Assembly (NCBI GenBank): GCA_003021175.1
Contig: PXQV01000018.1
Span: 1 to 60,777, forward strand
Length of the DNA stretch: 60,777 nt
Direction: 5' to 3'
Source of the DNA: Halobacteriales archaeon QH_7_66_36
GTDB taxonomy: Archaea > Halobacteriota > Halobacteria > Halobacteriales > Haloarculaceae
Of this stretch, positions 7,592 through 16,861 are shown piece by piece; the stretch's first letter is position 1, and each line of letters opens with the position of its first letter. The notes below the pieces were generated by a model, which saw only the letters and a program-made list of their open reading frames with translations, was not told the origin of the DNA and did no database searches. The translations under genes and the position numbers were made by a program.

Positions 7592-7983
7592 GTCGTGGTT
7601 GCCGAACGTGTGGTGGTCGAGACCGCCGGCGTCGAACGCGTCGACCACGTGCCGCCCGTCGAAGGCGGAGGACATGACCGACGCCGCGAGGTTGTCGCCG
7701 GAGCCGATCCGGAGGACGTTGTCCGCGTCGGCGGCGATGTCGGCCATCACCCCGAGTACGTCGCGATGTTCGCCGGATCGTCCGGCGACCCGAACCGCCC
7801 GTGGAGATGCGTGTCGTGGACGACCGTCACCTGCCCGGAGGCCGGTTCGTCGGTCGCCGTGTCGGGTTCCGTCTCCGTCGTCGTGCCGCCACCGTCCGTG
7901 CTCTCGCCACACCCCGCCAGCAGCGACAGGCTCACCGTTCCGGTCGCCGCGATGAACTCCCGTCGCCCCGTGTCTCGTGTCAT
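7592..7983 (-). pseudogene. 5'-nucleotidase (UshA type), 5' remnant with frameshift
   Basis: The start at 7983 gives a twin-arginine lipoprotein signal (TGRREFIAATG, then LLAGC). The metallophosphatase motifs follow in order: HDTHLHGRF, GSGDNLAAS and HHTFGNHD, the metal-binding steps of the family. The frame breaks near 7750: DPANIATY and GVMADIAADADNVLRIG are in different frames and one missing base (ATYLGVMADI) would join them. The sequence is cut after GNHD by the right junction of the element. The C-terminal piece is at 2809-3075. The enzyme would have hydrolysed extracellular nucleotides; it is not functional here. Confidence 0.8.
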
Positions 7984-8050
7984 CTACCTAATTGCACACG
8001 CGTGGAAGGGCTAAAATTGTTGATGCGCTCCGCCCGCGACTGAAAGGCAC

Positions 8051-8056
8051 TTATTT
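8051..8056 (+). promoter_or_regulatory. TATA-like box of the 8077 gene
   Basis: TTATTT lies about 24 bases before the ATG at 8077, consistent with a leaderless message. Confidence 0.4.
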
Positions 8057-8076
8057 GCGCCGCCGAACCGTCACGT

Positions 8077-9162
8077 ATGCGCGATTTCGTCGTCGTGGGT
8101 GCCGGGCCGGCCGGCGCGCGGTTCGCTCGCTCGGCCGCCGAGCGAGGCCGCGACGTTCTCGTCTTAGAGCAGGGCGAGATCGGAAAGCCGCTCGCCTGCT
8201 CGGGACACGTCTCGCTCGACGTATGGGAGTACGTGCCGGACGACGCGCGCGACCGCCTGTTCCAGAACGACATCCGTGGCGCGCGGTTCCACCTCGGCGG
8301 CGCTGGCTCGCGCGCCTACCCGTTCCACCGCGACGACCCCATCTCGAACGCCGTCGACCGCGTCGCGCTGGACAGGACGCTCGCTCGCGCGGCAGCGGAC
8401 GCGGGTGCAGACGTGCGCGACGGACACACCGTCACCGCCGTCGAGGAGGGTCGCGACGGGGTGACCGTCACCGCCCGCGGCCCGGACGGCACCGAGCGAT
8501 TCGACGCTCGGGTCGTCGTCGGCGCGGACGGTCCCCGCTCGCGGGTCCGCGACGAGTGCGGCCTCCCGGAGCCGGACGAGTTCCTCCACGGCGTGCTCGG
8601 CTTCGACCCCGACCCGGACGACGAAGACTTCGTCGACGTGCATCTCACCGTGCCGGGCTTCTTCGCGTGGCGCATCCCGCGCGGCGAAGCGGGCGTCGAG
8701 TACGGTCTCGCGGTCAGCCCCGGCGACGACCCGAACGGCCGGTTCGACCGCCTCGTCGACGGCTACGACGCCGCAATCGACCGCCGCTGTTCGGGCCTCA
8801 TCCCCGTCGGTCCGCCGCCTCGCGTGACCGGGAAGCGGTCGCTGCTCGTCGGTGACGCCGCGGGCCAGACGAAGCCGTTCACCGGCGGCGGCATCCTCTA
8901 CGGGATGCGCGCGGCCGACCACGCGGCCCGAACCGTCGACCCCGCTCGGCCCGAAACGCTGGGCGACTACGAGGACGCGTGGCGCGACGCCCTCCGGACG
9001 GACCAGCGGCTCGGAACCGCCGTCCGCGCCGGCTACTCGCTGCCCGACCCGGTCCAGCGGCTCGGTCTGCGCGCCTTCTCCGGTGAAATCGGCGTCCACA
9101 TGGACGAGCCGACGACGCTGTTCTCCCGCGAACAGTTGCGTGCCATGTTACCGGGCGGCTGA
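8077..9162 (+). CDS. Geranylgeranyl reductase-family FAD protein
   Basis: The 361-residue flavoprotein starts with the dinucleotide-binding signature VVVGAGPAGARFAR, has EQGEIGKPLACSGHVS (the family's conserved Cys region) and the second FAD contact LLVGDAAGQTKPFTGGG near residue 270. This places it in the geranylgeranyl/digeranylgeranylglycerophospholipid reductase family, which saturates isoprenoid chains of archaeal lipids or quinones. Haloarchaea carry several paralogues, so the exact substrate is uncertain. It is preceded by its own TATA box and followed by two repeats, so it is probably transcribed alone. Confidence 0.85.
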   Translation: MRDFVVVGAGPAGARFARSAAERGRDVLVLEQGEIGKPLACSGHVSLDVWEYVPDDARDRLFQNDIRGARFHLGGAGSRAYPFHRDDPISNAVDRVALDRTLARAAADAGADVRDGHTVTAVEEGRDGVTVTARGPDGTERFDARVVVGADGPRSRVRDECGLPEPDEFLHGVLGFDPDPDDEDFVDVHLTVPGFFAWRIPRGEAGVEYGLAVSPGDDPNGRFDRLVDGYDAAIDRRCSGLIPVGPPPRVTGKRSLLVGDAAGQTKPFTGGGILYGMRAADHAARTVDPARPETLGDYEDAWRDALRTDQRLGTAVRAGYSLPDPVQRLGLRAFSGEIGVHMDEPTTLFSREQLRAMLPGG

Positions 9163-9167
9163 CGGTA

Positions 9168-9431
9168 GTGTTCAGCTACGGGAGATTCAGTTGGATGAGC
9201 CAGCAACGGGGTGTCGAAAGCCCCCGGCCGCTGCGGTCGCGCGGCTCGTTGCGCGCCTCGCCCTCCCTTCGGTCGGGCTGCGGTGTCCTCGCGCGGCTGC
9301 ACCGCGCGAGCGGGCCGAGGCGACGGAGTCGCCTCGCGGCTTACGTCGCCGTGCTTCCCGTAGCGCCCGGCCCCTTTCAGTCCCGCCCAGTACGGTTGCG
9401 CAGCCGAGCGACGACCCGCGTATCTGAACAC
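9168..9431 (-). repeat. Structured intergenic repeat E2 (core type A)
   Basis: A 264-bp element in reverse orientation with terminal repeats GTGTTCAGCTACG and, from the other end, GTGTTCAGATACG. In its own sense it reads GGGCGGGACTGAAAGGGG, then CCGGGCGCTACGG paired with CCGCAGCGGCCGG (11 of 13), then GGGCTTTC. It begins five bases after the flavoprotein stop codon. It stands back to back with E3. Confidence 0.85.
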
Positions 9432-9446
9432 CACCGGCTAACGACG

Positions 9447-9645
9447 GTGTTCAAATAAGGGATGGCTGCCCGAGCGAGTGCGGGCGGGCGGGACTGGAAG
9501 GGGCCGGCGTCTTGACTCCCGGGCCTCGCTGCGGTCCTCGGCCTTCGGCCTGCGGTCCTTGCGTCGGCCGGGTTCGTCAAGACGCCGGGGGCTTCCAAGG
9601 TGGTCACGCTGACTGAGTCGGCCCCTCCGTGCTTATCCGAACACT
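9447..9645 (+). repeat. Structured intergenic repeat E3 (core type B)
   Basis: A 199-bp element. The core is GGGCGGGCGGGACTGGAAGGGG, then a perfect 13-bp stem CCGGCGTCTTGAC facing GTCAAGACGCCGG, then GGGCTTCC. The left end is GTGTTCAAATAAGG and the right end CTTATCCGAACACT nearly mirrors it. The G-tracts alone satisfy a canonical quadruplex pattern. Confidence 0.85.
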
Positions 9646-9713
9646 ACCCGGCTAATCGACAGAAGGCCTATACGGCCCCGTCCGCTCCGCCGGAGTATGC
9701 CACGGTGGTCCCC

Positions 9714-10544
9714 GTGAGCGACGACGCGGACGCCGAGCCGCTGCCGGCCGACCTCGTCGACGACCCAGTGACGCCCGAGCGCATCGCCGACGACCTCCGC
9801 GAGTTGGGCGTGGCGGCCGGCGACACGCTGCTCGTCCACTCGTCGCTGTCGTCGCTGGGCTTCGTGCCGGGCGGCGCACAGGGCGTCGTCGCGGCACTGC
9901 GCGATGCCGTCACGCCGGCCGGCACGCTGGTCGTCCCGACGCACTCGACGGACCTGACGGACCCTCGCGACTGGGAGAACCCGCCCGTCCCGGAGTCGTG
10001 GTACGAAACCATCCGCGAATCGACGCCCGCCTACCGGCCGGACGCGACCCCCACTCGCGGGATGGGGGCGATCCCGGAGTGCCTCCGCGACTACGACGAC
10101 GCCGTGCGGAGCGACCACCCACACTACTCCTTCACGGCGTGGGGAGTCGACGCCGAGGCCGTGACCGACGGCCACACGCTCGGCTCGGGACTCGGCCCGG
10201 ACTCCCCGCTGGACGCGGTGTACGAGCGGGACGGCAGCGTGCTCCTGCTCGGCGTCGGCCACGCTCGGAACACCTCGCTCCACCTCGCGGAGCACCGCGC
10301 CGACTGGTCGAAATCATACAGCGAGACGGGCGCGCCGGTGCTCCGTGACGGTGAGCGCGAGTGGGTCAGCTACCGGCGACTCGACTTCGACGACGGCGAC
10401 TTCGACGACTGCGGGGCCGCCTTCGAGGCGAGCCATCCGGACGCCGTCACGCACGGACAGGTCGGTGCCGCCGACGCGACGCTCGTCGACCAGCGCGCGC
10501 TCGTGGACTTCGGCGTCGCGTGGCTGAGCGACAACCGGGCGTAA
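9714..10544 (+). CDS. AAC(3)-type N-acetyltransferase
   Basis: The protein matches the aminoglycoside 3-N-acetyltransferase/YokD family: GDTLLVHSSLSSLGFVPGG near residue 35, GTLVVPTHSTDLTD, then HPHYSFTAWG and LLLGVGHARNTSLHLAEH, where the conserved His and Asn line the acetyl-CoA pocket. Size (about 276 residues) fits. The first part of the open frame (from 9600) lies inside repeat E3 and is not protein-like, so I start at GTG 9714; GTG 9705 is equally possible. Haloarchaea are naturally insensitive to aminoglycosides, so the true substrate is probably another amine. Confidence 0.8.
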   Translation: MSDDADAEPLPADLVDDPVTPERIADDLRELGVAAGDTLLVHSSLSSLGFVPGGAQGVVAALRDAVTPAGTLVVPTHSTDLTDPRDWENPPVPESWYETIRESTPAYRPDATPTRGMGAIPECLRDYDDAVRSDHPHYSFTAWGVDAEAVTDGHTLGSGLGPDSPLDAVYERDGSVLLLGVGHARNTSLHLAEHRADWSKSYSETGAPVLRDGEREWVSYRRLDFDDGDFDDCGAAFEASHPDAVTHGQVGAADATLVDQRALVDFGVAWLSDNRA

Positions 10545-10549
10545 TGACC

Positions 10550-13231
10550 CTACTCGTCTAACTCTGTCTTCAGGTCTGCGAGCAGCTCCAGCGCCTCCAG
10601 CGGCGTGGTGCTGGCGATGTCCGTCCGGCGGAGGCGGTCGAACACCGCCCGGTCGACGCCGCCGTTCGGGACGACCGAGTCGGTCACTTCGCCCGGCCCG
10701 CTCGCCGTGCCCGCGTCGTCCGTCTCGGACGCGGCGTTCCGGTCCAGCAATTCGTGCGCGCGGGAGACGACCGGGTCGGGGACGCCGGCGCTACGCGCGA
10801 CTTCGACGCCGTAGGACGCGCCCCCGGCTCCCTCGCGGAGGTCGTGTGTGAAGCTCACCGCGTCGCCGGTGCCGTCGGCCGCGAAGTGGTAGTTGCGGGC
10901 GCGGGGGAGCGACGCCGGGGTTTCAGTCAGTTCGTGATGGTGGGTCGCAAACAGCGTCGTCGCGCCAACCACGTCGTGGACGTGTTCGACGACGGCCTGC
11001 GCGAGCGCGAGCCCGTCCGCCGTCGAGGTGCCGCGACCCACCTCGTCGAGTAAGACGAGCGACTCCTCGGTCGCGGCCCGGAGGATCGTCGCGAGTTCCG
11101 TCATCTCGACCATGAACGTCGAGCGGCCGCCGGCGATGTCGTCGCTCGCGCCGACGCGCGTGAAGACGCGGTCGACGACCGGGAGCGACGCCGCGGCTCC
11201 GGGGACGAAGCTCCCCGCCTGCGCGAGCACCTGTATCAGCGCGACCTGCCGCATGTACGTCGATTTGCCGGCCATGTTCGGGCCGGTGACGACGGCTATC
11301 TCGCCGCGCGACAGGTCGGTCGGATTCGGGACGAACGAGGGCTGTGTCCGCTCGACGACCGGATGCCGCCCAGCCTTGATGTGGAATCGGTCGCCGCCCA
11401 ACTCCGGGCGGCAGTAGTCCCGCTCGGCCGCGACGGTCGCGAGCGACTGGAGCACGTCGACAGTAGCGAGCGCGTCGGCCACGCGCTGGAGCCGCTCCGT
11501 CTCGGCGGCCACGTCGGCACGCAGGTCGGTGAACAGGTCGTATTCGAGGTCGTCGGCCCGCTCCTCGGCGGTGACGATCTCCTCTTCCCGTTCCTTCAGT
11601 TCCGGCGTCACGAACCGCTCGCTGTTCTTCAGGGTCTGTCGCCGCTGGTAGTCGTCGGGCACCGCGTCGAGGTTCGGGTTCGTCACCTCGATGTAGTAGC
11701 CGTGGACTTGGTTGAAGCCGACCTTCAGCGAGTCGACGCCGGTGCGCTCGCGCTCGCTCGCCTCCAGCGAGTCGATCCACGCCTTCCCCTCAAGTTCGGT
11801 CGCGCGCAGCGCGTCGAGGTCGCCGTCGTACCCCCCCGCGATGAGACCGCCCTCCGTCAACTCGATGGGCGGTTCGTCGACCAGCGCGTCGCCGATGGCC
11901 GCCCGCACGTCCGCACACGGGTCGAGCCGGTCGTGTAACTCCTGCAGGAGCGCCGCGTCGGCGTCGGCGAGTGCCGTCTGCACGCGCGGGACGACATCCA
12001 GCGTCGACTTCAGCGAGCGGAGGTCGCGCGCGTTCGCTCGGCCGCGCGAGATCCGCGACACCAGCCGCTCGATGTCGTACACGTCGCGCAGCTCCTCGTG
12101 AAGCGTCTCGCGGGCCACCACGCTCGCGACGAGCTCGCCCACGGCGTCGTGACGGGCGGCGATGCGGTCGGTGTCGAGCAGCGGCCGGCGCAGCCAGTCG
12201 GTGAGCCGTCGTGCCCCCAGCGCGGAGGCCGTCTCGTCGACGGTGTCGAACAGCGTCGCGCTCGCCTCGCCGCCCAGCGCCCGCCGCTCGAACAGTTCCA
12301 GCGAGCGGAGCGCGACGGCGTCGAGCATGAGGTAATCGCGCGGGTCGTACCGGGTCACGTGGGTGAGATACGCCAGTCGGTCGGCCTCACCCGCGCGAGC
12401 GTACTCGGCGTACGACAGGAGCGCGCCACAGGCCCGCACCTCCGCGTCGCTCGCGAGCACGGTGTCCGGGTCGCCGAAGTACGCCTCCACCTGCGCGCGG
12501 GCCCGATCGCGGTCGAAGGCGTCCGGGCGGAACGGTGTCACCATCGTCTCCGCGTCGAACGCGTCGGCGTCGACGCCGGGCGCGATGACCGCCTCCGCGG
12601 GCGCGAACCGGTCTATCTCGTCGTGGATCGCGTCCGCCTCGCCGCCGGTCACGTAGAAATCGCCGGTCGACACGTCGAGGACGGCCAAGCCGCGTTCGTC
12701 GCCCGGTGTGGCCGTCTCTGTCCCTGCCTCGGCCGTCCCCGTCCGTTCGGGACGGGGACCGCCACTGCCCGCCCCCGCTTGCTCAGTGCGGGGGCCGGCG
12801 GTGGCCAACGCCGCGACGAAGTTGTTCGACTCGTCGAGGAACTCGTCTTCCGTCAGCGTGCCGGGGGTGACGATGCGCGTCACCGCGCGGTCGACCACGC
12901 CACTCGCCGCCGCCGGCTCCTGCACCTGATCGGCGACCGCCACCCGGTAGCCCGCGTCCAACAGCGTCTCGATGTAGCTCTCCGCGCTGTCGACCGGGAT
13001 GCCGGCCATCGGATACCGGCCCGTCGAATCCTCCCGCTTGGTCAGCGTAATTTCGAGCAAGCGGGCCGTCAGTTCGGCCGCCTCACAGAACGTCTCGTAG
13101 AAGTCCCCGACCTGAAACAGGACGAGCGAGTCGGGGTACTGCTCGCACAGGTCGAGATACTGCGACAGCATCGGCGTCAACTCCTCGCGCCGGTCGGCCA
13201 TCTTCGCCGGCGCGCCGAGGGCCTCCTCCAT
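10550..13231 (-). CDS. mutS: DNA mismatch repair protein MutS
   Basis: The 893-residue protein has the full MutS1 layout: mismatch-reading domain with the Phe-x-Glu motif in VGDFYETF, connector, core and clamp, then the ATPase with Walker [10 protein letters not shown] near residue 650, [12 protein letters not shown] and THHHELTE. It recognises mispairs and recruits MutL. The start at 13231 precedes [16 protein letters not shown]; a second Met ten residues in is also possible. Residues about 140-177 are an odd extra segment (Gly/Pro/Thr/Glu-rich) whose DNA contains two strong inverted repeats at 12735-12759 and 12771-12795. It is convergent with the acetyltransferase gene. No mutL is in the window. 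Confidence 0.95.
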   Translation of the reverse strand: MEEALGAPAKMADRREELTPMLSQYLDLCEQYPDSLVLFQVGDFYETFCEAAELTARLLEITLTKREDSTGRYPMAGIPVDSAESYIETLLDAGYRVAVADQVQEPAAASGVVDRAVTRIVTPGTLTEDEFLDESNNFVAALATAGPRTEQAGAGSGGPRPERTGTAEAGTETATPGDERGLAVLDVSTGDFYVTGGEADAIHDEIDRFAPAEAVIAPGVDADAFDAETMVTPFRPDAFDRDRARAQVEAYFGDPDTVLASDAEVRACGALLSYAEYARAGEADRLAYLTHVTRYDPRDYLMLDAVALRSLELFERRALGGEASATLFDTVDETASALGARRLTDWLRRPLLDTDRIAARHDAVGELVASVVARETLHEELRDVYDIERLVSRISRGRANARDLRSLKSTLDVVPRVQTALADADAALLQELHDRLDPCADVRAAIGDALVDEPPIELTEGGLIAGGYDGDLDALRATELEGKAWIDSLEASERERTGVDSLKVGFNQVHGYYIEVTNPNLDAVPDDYQRRQTLKNSERFVTPELKEREEEIVTAEERADDLEYDLFTDLRADVAAETERLQRVADALATVDVLQSLATVAAERDYCRPELGGDRFHIKAGRHPVVERTQPSFVPNPTDLSRGEIAVVTGPNMAGKSTYMRQVALIQVLAQAGSFVPGAAASLPVVDRVFTRVGASDDIAGGRSTFMVEMTELATILRAATEESLVLLDEVGRGTSTADGLALAQAVVEHVHDVVGATTLFATHHHELTETPASLPRARNYHFAADGTGDAVSFTHDLREGAGGASYGVEVARSAGVPDPVVSRAHELLDRNAASETDDAGTASGPGEVTDSVVPNGGVDRAVFDRLRRTDIASTTPLEALELLADLKTELDE

Positions 13232-13345
13232 GTCTCCCCGCTGTGGGTTCGGCGGGCAAATACCGTTCGGTGACGATGGAGATACGGGCAGGACGGGGAC
13301 GCCTCGGCGCTCGCCTCGTGCGGGGGATGCAACCCCCGGCCGGTC

Positions 13346-13556
13346 GTGTTCAGCTAGGGATGAGTTCGGAGATTAGGCGGACAACGAAGTGTAGAAAGCC
13401 CTCAGTCGGTACGGTCGCGCGACTCGCTGCGCGTCTCGCCCTCCCTTCGGTCGAGCTGCGGTGCTTGCGTCGTCGTGCTTCTCGTACCGACTGGCCCCTT
13501 TCAGTCCCACCCGCCGCGGCTACTCAGTCGAGCGACAACTCATGTGTTTGGACACT
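13346..13556 (-). repeat. Structured intergenic repeat E4 (core type A)
   Basis: A 211-bp element in reverse orientation. In its own sense the core is GGGTGGGACTGAAAGGGG, then an 11-bp perfect stem CAGTCGGTACG facing CGTACCGACTG, then GGGCTTTC. The left terminal repeat is GTGTTCAGCTAGG; the right one (GTGTTTGGACACT) is degraded. Confidence 0.8.
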
Positions 13557-13599
13557 GCCATGCAGGAGGTCTTTTTTGAAGTGATTGCTGACGACGGAA

Positions 13600-13672
13600 C
13601 TAATCATGGGGACTGGAAGGGGCTGTGCGTGCGCGGCGGCGCAGCCGCCGCGCGCAGGGGCTTCCGAAGTCC
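13600..13672 (+). repeat. Structured repeat core E5 (type B), without clear ends
   Basis: The core GGGGACTGGAAGGGG is followed by a compact hairpin, CTGTGCG(TG)CGCGGCGGC, loop GCA, GCCGCCGCGCGCAG, and then GGGGCTTCC. Only two bases are unpaired in the stem. Terminal repeats are not recognisable, so this may be a core on its own or a decayed copy directly beside E4. Confidence 0.7.
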
Positions 13673-13764
13673 TCTTCTCTACATTCACCGCAACTCCGAG
13701 ATTTCATCAAAACCACCCGTCGCTCCGTGAAAAGACCTATCGGTCGCGCTCGTCGATCCGACGT

Positions 13765-14145
13765 ATGAGCGAGACGGACGCCGCTATCGACGTGGATTTC
13801 GGCGACAGCGGTCTCGTCCCTGCGGTCGCACAGGACGCCGAGACGGGCGAGGTGTTGATGCTCGCGTACGTGAACAGCGAGGCGCTCGCCCGGACGCGGG
13901 AGACGGGCGAGGCACACTACTACTCGCGGTCGCGCGACGAACTGTGGCGGAAAGGTAGCTCCTCGGGCCACACGCAGCGTGTCGGGGAGGTGCGCGTCGA
14001 CTGTGACGCCGACGCCCTCCTCTATCTGGTCGACCAGACAGGCGGTGCCTGTCACACCGGCCACCGCTCCTGTTTCCACCGCACGCTCGACGGTGATTCT
14101 GTCGGCGAACGCGTCTTCGACCCGGCGGAGGTGTACGAGGACTGA
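13765..14145 (+). CDS. hisI: Phosphoribosyl-AMP cyclohydrolase
   Basis: The 126-residue enzyme opens the purine ring of phosphoribosyl-AMP, the third step of histidine synthesis. It shows the family metal-binding motifs [13 protein letters not shown] and [10 protein letters not shown], plus the signature [11 protein letters not shown]. Length is normal for a stand-alone HisI. The frame is open upstream into repeat E5, but ATG 13765 fits the family start. The stop overlaps the next start by one base (TGATG), so the two genes form an operon. Confidence 0.95.
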   Translation: MSETDAAIDVDFGDSGLVPAVAQDAETGEVLMLAYVNSEALARTRETGEAHYYSRSRDELWRKGSSSGHTQRVGEVRVDCDADALLYLVDQTGGACHTGHRSCFHRTLDGDSVGERVFDPAEVYED

Positions 14146-15296
14146 TGGCGAGCGCGTCCGACGCCGACGCGACGGCCCCCGATCCGGAGGGCGTCCGTCG
14201 CGCACTCGTCCGTGCTGCCGACGAGTACGAGCGGGTCGCGACGGCCGTTGAGGCGGCGGGCGGCGAGTCACCGCTGCGGCGGGCGGCGGGCGCGTACCAT
14301 ACCTTCCGGCGACTGCTCGCCGACAACGAGGAGTCGGCCACCGGCTCCGGCTTTCAGGCGTACATCGAGTTTCAGGAGCGGGTCGCCGACCACACGGCCG
14401 ACCTCGACGAGTCGCTCCCCGCCTACGACGCGTTTCAGGCCGCCGACGACGCGATCCACAAGAAGCGACTCTCGGCGTCGGACTTCGAGCAGGCGCGGGC
14501 GGCGCTTGACCCCGCCCGCGAGTACGCTGACCTGCTCGTGGAGTGGGAGGCTGCCGAGGAACTGCTCCGGGAGGCGCGCCACGACGCCCGCGCCCGCCGT
14601 GACGCGCTCGACGAGCAGATCGCCGACGCCGAGCGACTGCTCGAACTGGGCGAGGCGGACCTCGACGCGCCGGTCGAGCGGCTCCGCGACCCGGTCGACC
14701 GGTACAACGACGCGGTCGCGGCCGAGTTCGACCGGCTGAAACGCGAGGCGTCCGCCCGCGAGGTGTTCGACGTTATCGACGCGGCCGACGCCTATCCGCT
14801 GGTTGATTTCCGAGAGCCGCCGACGCGGCTCGCAGAGTACGTCGCCGATGCGCCGGTCGGTGAGGAGTCCATCACGACGCTGCTGTCGTACGCCGACTAC
14901 TCCGCGGAGAAGCTCTCCCACTACGTCGAGGACCCGGGCGACCTGAAGCGTCACGTCGCGACGAACCGGACGTATCTCACCGGGCTCGACGCGTTGCCGT
15001 TGCAGGTGCCGTATCCGCCGCCGGAGGCCGAGACGCTCCGGTATCAGTGTGAGGAGTACGCCCGCGTCGCCGCCCGATTCGCGGACGATGAGACGCTGTC
15101 GGCGCTCCGCGCGGTGCGGGGTCTCCCCGACGACACCGACTACGCGCGGCTCCGCGAGGCGGCGACGGCGCTGTCGGAACTCGACGAGCAGGACCGCGAG
15201 CGGCTGCTGGCCGGCGACGTGACGGCCGACCTCGAACGCTGGCGCGCGGAGCGAGCGGCGCTGGCCGAGACGCTCGCGGCGGGTCCCGAGGCTTAG
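14145..15296 (+). CDS. Conserved haloarchaeal coiled-coil protein (DUF7118-type)
   Basis: This 383-residue acidic protein is almost all helix, with long heptad stretches rich in Ala, Glu and Arg (about residues 80-190 and 330-380) and no membrane segment or signal. I recall such proteins as DUF7118, always uncharacterised. It is translationally coupled to hisI, which need not imply a histidine role. It overlaps the 3' end of the convergent glmM-like gene by four bases. Confidence 0.7.
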   Translation: MASASDADATAPDPEGVRRALVRAADEYERVATAVEAAGGESPLRRAAGAYHTFRRLLADNEESATGSGFQAYIEFQERVADHTADLDESLPAYDAFQAADDAIHKKRLSASDFEQARAALDPAREYADLLVEWEAAEELLREARHDARARRDALDEQIADAERLLELGEADLDAPVERLRDPVDRYNDAVAAEFDRLKREASAREVFDVIDAADAYPLVDFREPPTRLAEYVADAPVGEESITTLLSYADYSAEKLSHYVEDPGDLKRHVATNRTYLTGLDALPLQVPYPPPEAETLRYQCEEYARVAARFADDETLSALRAVRGLPDDTDYARLREAATALSELDEQDRERLLAGDVTADLERWRAERAALAETLAAGPEA

Positions 15297-16657
15297 GCGT
15301 CGGCTCGCGCGTCGACGAGGATGTCTCGGAGGTCGGTCGCGAGGCTCTCGGCGCGGTCGCGTGCCCGCGCCTCGGCGTAGACGCGGACGACCGGCTCCGT
15401 CCCCGACGGGCGGGCGAGCACCCACGCGTCGCCGTAGTCGAGCCGGTAGCCGTCGATAGTCGTCGGCGTCGTATCCGCGCTTTCGGCGTGTTTCTCGGCG
15501 GCCGCGAGTATCGCCTCGCGCTCCGCGTCCGACTCGTAGCCGACGTTCTCGCGGACGTTCGCGTAGCCGTCGTAGTCGGCGACCACCGCCGAGGCGGGCC
15601 GGTCGGTGAGCAGTTCAAGGAATCGCGCGGCAGTGTAGGCCCCGTCGCGGGCGAGCCGATAGTCGGGGAAGAGGAGGCCACCGTTCCCCTCGCCGGCGAC
15701 CGGGACGCGCTCGCCCTCTGCTGTCAGTTCGCGGATGCGAGTGATGATTTCCGTCGAGCCGATGGGCGTGAGTTCGAGCGTCGCGCCCGTCGCCTCGGCC
15801 ACGTCGACGAGCCGCTGGGAGACGTTGACCGCCGAGACGGTCGTGTCGCCCTCGGAGAGCGCGTCGGCCGCCAGCGCCGCGAGGCTGGCGTCGCCCTCGA
15901 CGTAGTTCCCGTTCTCGTCGTAGAAGATGGCGCGGTCGGCGTCGCCGTCGTGGGCGATGCCGATGTCGGCGTCGGCCGCCCGGACCAGTTCGCCCAAGTC
16001 GATGAGGTTCGGGGGGACAGGCTCCGGGTCGCGACCGGGGAAGTGGCCGTCCGGCTGTGCGTTGACGGTGACGACCCGACAGCCGAGTTTGCGGAAGAAC
16101 TCGGGGGAGGTGAGCGCGCCGGCACCGTGGCCGGGGTCGAGTGCGACCGTCAGGTCGGCGGCCGCGATGGCGTCGCGGTCGACGGCCGCGAGCAGTTCGG
16201 TGACGTACTCGCGGCGGGCGGACTCGACCTGTCGCTGCTCGCCGGTCGCGTCCCAGTCGGCGGTGTCGAACCGCTCGGCGAGTAGGCGGTCCTCGACGCG
16301 TTCGAGCGTGTCCCGCGAGAGTTCGACGCCGTCCGCGCCGACGAGCTTCACCCCGTTGTACTGCGGTGGATTGTGGCTGGCCGTCACCACCACGCCCGGG
16401 ACGCCTGCGCGCTCGGCGTACGCCTGTGCGCCCGGCGTGGGGACGACGCCGAGTCGTCGCACGTCACTGCCCGTCACGGCGAGGCCGGCGGCGACCGCGT
16501 CCGCGAGCATCTCGCCCGTCTGCCGCGTGTCTCGGGCGACGGCGACGGTATCTGCGTTCAGCGTCGAGCCGGCGGCACGCGCGACCCGGCCGACGAATTC
16601 GGGGGTGATCGCCTCGCCGACCACGCCGCGGACGCCGCTCGACCCGAACACCTTCAT
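15293..16657 (-). CDS. glmM: Phosphohexomutase, GlmM-like
   Basis: The 454-residue enzyme belongs to the alpha-D-phosphohexomutase family. The catalytic phosphoserine loop is VVTASHNPPQYNGVKL (near residue 90), the metal loop is AHDGDADRAIF (near 235), the sugar loop is GEGNGGL and the phosphate-binding end is RPSGTEPVVRVYAE. Archaeal members convert glucosamine-6-P or hexose-6-P to the 1-phosphate for surface glycan synthesis; which sugar is used cannot be read from the sequence. ATG 16657 (MKVFGSSGVRG) is the family start; the open frame further upstream is not conserved in character. Confidence 0.85.
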   Translation of the reverse strand: MKVFGSSGVRGVVGEAITPEFVGRVARAAGSTLNADTVAVARDTRQTGEMLADAVAAGLAVTGSDVRRLGVVPTPGAQAYAERAGVPGVVVTASHNPPQYNGVKLVGADGVELSRDTLERVEDRLLAERFDTADWDATGEQRQVESARREYVTELLAAVDRDAIAAADLTVALDPGHGAGALTSPEFFRKLGCRVVTVNAQPDGHFPGRDPEPVPPNLIDLGELVRAADADIGIAHDGDADRAIFYDENGNYVEGDASLAALAADALSEGDTTVSAVNVSQRLVDVAEATGATLELTPIGSTEIITRIRELTAEGERVPVAGEGNGGLLFPDYRLARDGAYTAARFLELLTDRPASAVVADYDGYANVRENVGYESDAEREAILAAAEKHAESADTTPTTIDGYRLDYGDAWVLARPSGTEPVVRVYAEARARDRAESLATDLRDILVDARADA

Positions 16658-16861
16658 GCGCGACCGTATCCGTGGCGGATGCAAATCGCTATCGATGCCG
16701 TCGGAAGACGAGAATGGAAGGCAGGAGTCGCCAGCAGGTTGCATATAATTGCACACGGTCTCCCGTCTTCACTTCATCGTCCGACGGAGCGTTCGTCCAC
16801 GGACGCGTGATTCGAGGGTCGAAACGAACAGCGCTTTGTGGGGTCCGGACGAACGGAGGGC

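Larger units (their letters stand above)
3069..7594. mobile_element. Integrated plasmid-like element, 4.5 kb
   Basis: The element separates two remnants of a 5'-nucleotidase gene. Its left end is at the start of a rep frame and its right end is just beyond a tyrosine integrase. Contents in order: rep (broken), a rep-linked small gene, an AT-rich non-coding stretch, a chain of small overlapping genes with a ribbon-helix-helix protein, and int on the opposite strand. The trinucleotide GTC occurs at both presumed junctions (3069-3071 and 7592-7594). Joining the ends there gives ATG-TCT-GAC in frame with rep, preceded by the TATA box at 7562-7570. Two single-base frameshifts suggest the element is decaying. 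The exact ends are inferred. Confidence 0.7.

Noticed and set aside
1886-9450. GTTCAAAT in the ends of E1 and E3 as part of a tRNA T-arm
   Set aside because: No acceptor stem, anticodon arm or matching GG box is found nearby; the string is part of the terminal inverted repeat. I saw no tRNA or rRNA gene in the window.
13600-13760. N-terminal extension of hisI encoded by repeat E5
   Set aside because: The extension ([11 protein letters not shown]-like) is the translated repeat core. The same peptide type appears before the HIT gene (E11) and near E7, so it reflects the repeat, not the genes.
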